From an uncultured Selenomonadales bacterium (GTDB taxonomy: Bacteria; Bacillota; Negativicutes; Selenomonadales; Selenomonadaceae): 6,230 bases of DNA. Numbering within the stretch: the first letter of the stretch is position 1; each line of letters begins with the position of its first letter. The translations under genes and the position numbers were made by a program. The stretch covers positions 1 to 6,230 of the forward strand of contig CALDHY010000101.1 in NCBI GenBank assembly GCA_937901445.1, given 5' to 3'. The notes under the pieces are model-generated. The model searched no databases and was not told where the DNA came from. It worked only from the letters and a program-made list of their open reading frames with translations. Positions 6,051 through 6,230 of this stretch are shown in pieces.

Positions 6051-6158
6051 AATTTCGTCGCGCAGATTTTTTTGATTGAGAAAAATTTTTTTAGGATTCT
6101 GATATTTTAGGGGTAAAAATGGCATAATGACGCGGAAAAATTTTTTTTGAAAGAGGTA

Positions 6159-6187
6159 TTGACAAAAATAAATTTATGAAGTAATAT
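6159..6187 (+). promoter_or_regulatory. Promoter reading out of the right edge
   Basis: A perfect TTGACA (6159-6164) and TAATAT (6182-6187, four of six) are separated by 17 bases. Transcription would start near 6194. The remaining bases look like an untranslated leader with small inverted repeats, GCTGA/TCAGC and CAAG/CTTG; no ribosome site or convincing start is seen before the end. The stretch 6051-6158 between the terminator and this promoter is very A+T-rich, and I see no gene in it. Confidence 0.55.
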
Positions 6188-6230
6188 ATGCAAGCTGATT
6201 CACTTCAGCAAGGCTCCTTGAAATCTAAAC

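Noticed and set aside
6105..6130. Sigma-28 flagellar promoter or a second -10 (CATAAT at 6123-6128)
   Set aside because: TAAA is present but the spaced GCCGATAA box is not, and no adequate -35 precedes CATAAT.
6188..6230. Possible start of a partial gene at ATG 6188
   Set aside because: The ATG overlaps the edge of the -10 box, would precede the expected transcription start, and has no ribosome site.
1..6230. CRISPR array, insertion sequence or rRNA
   Set aside because: No regularly spaced repeats, transposase gene, long terminal inverted repeats or ribosomal RNA segments were seen on either strand.

Overview
The window is bacterial DNA with tight gene packing, Shine-Dalgarno sites of the GGGAGG type, several TTG start codons and rho-independent terminators. 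From about position 798 onward it is A+T-rich with frequent gcg/ggc/cgc codons. This fits a low-GC Firmicutes-type genome, possibly a Negativicute, but the lineage is a guess. The first ~765 bases differ in codon style (many AAG lysines) and encode small DNA-binding proteins, so they look like the edge of an acquired element.

Layout. (1) 10-764, plus strand: two overlapping small genes, a tandem helix-turn-helix protein and an HTH-like protein ending in a zinc ribbon. (2) 798-2000, plus: a 400-residue remnant of a copper-type P-type ATPase. It keeps the C-terminal half of the fold, but every catalytic motif I can align is substituted, including the phosphorylated aspartate. (3) 2006-2923, minus: a membrane-anchored alpha/beta hydrolase, convergent with the ATPase relative. 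(4) 2992-3068, minus: tRNA-Pro(CGG) with encoded CCA, its own promoter and a TTCG-loop terminator. (5) 3207-5999, plus: a compact four-gene operon of acyl carrier protein, ketoacyl-ACP synthase III, short-chain reductase and WecD-like GNAT acyltransferase, closed by a strong terminator at 6019-6050. (6) 6159-6187: a promoter with a perfect TTGACA box pointing out of the window.

The main observation is that the four-gene operon carries two tracts of eleven consecutive G. The first (3844-3854) lies inside the ketosynthase and puts it out of frame here, giving a 145-residue truncated product; ten or thirteen Gs would restore a protein of about 357 residues with a complete Cys-His-Asn triad. The second (5241-5251) lies at the 3' end of the reductase, just before the TTG start of the acyltransferase. 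It sets where the reductase stops and may also act as the acyltransferase's Shine-Dalgarno sequence. Such tracts are typical of phase-variable contingency loci.

Working model (inference): ACP carries an acyl chain, the KAS III condenses it to a 3-ketoacyl-ACP, the SDR reduces it to a 3-hydroxyacyl-ACP, and the GNAT moves the acyl group to an amino sugar or other surface acceptor. This resembles the acyl-building genes of flagellin viosamine and flagellar glycan islands. Slippage would then switch or tune a surface decoration; in the sequenced state the ketosynthase is OFF.
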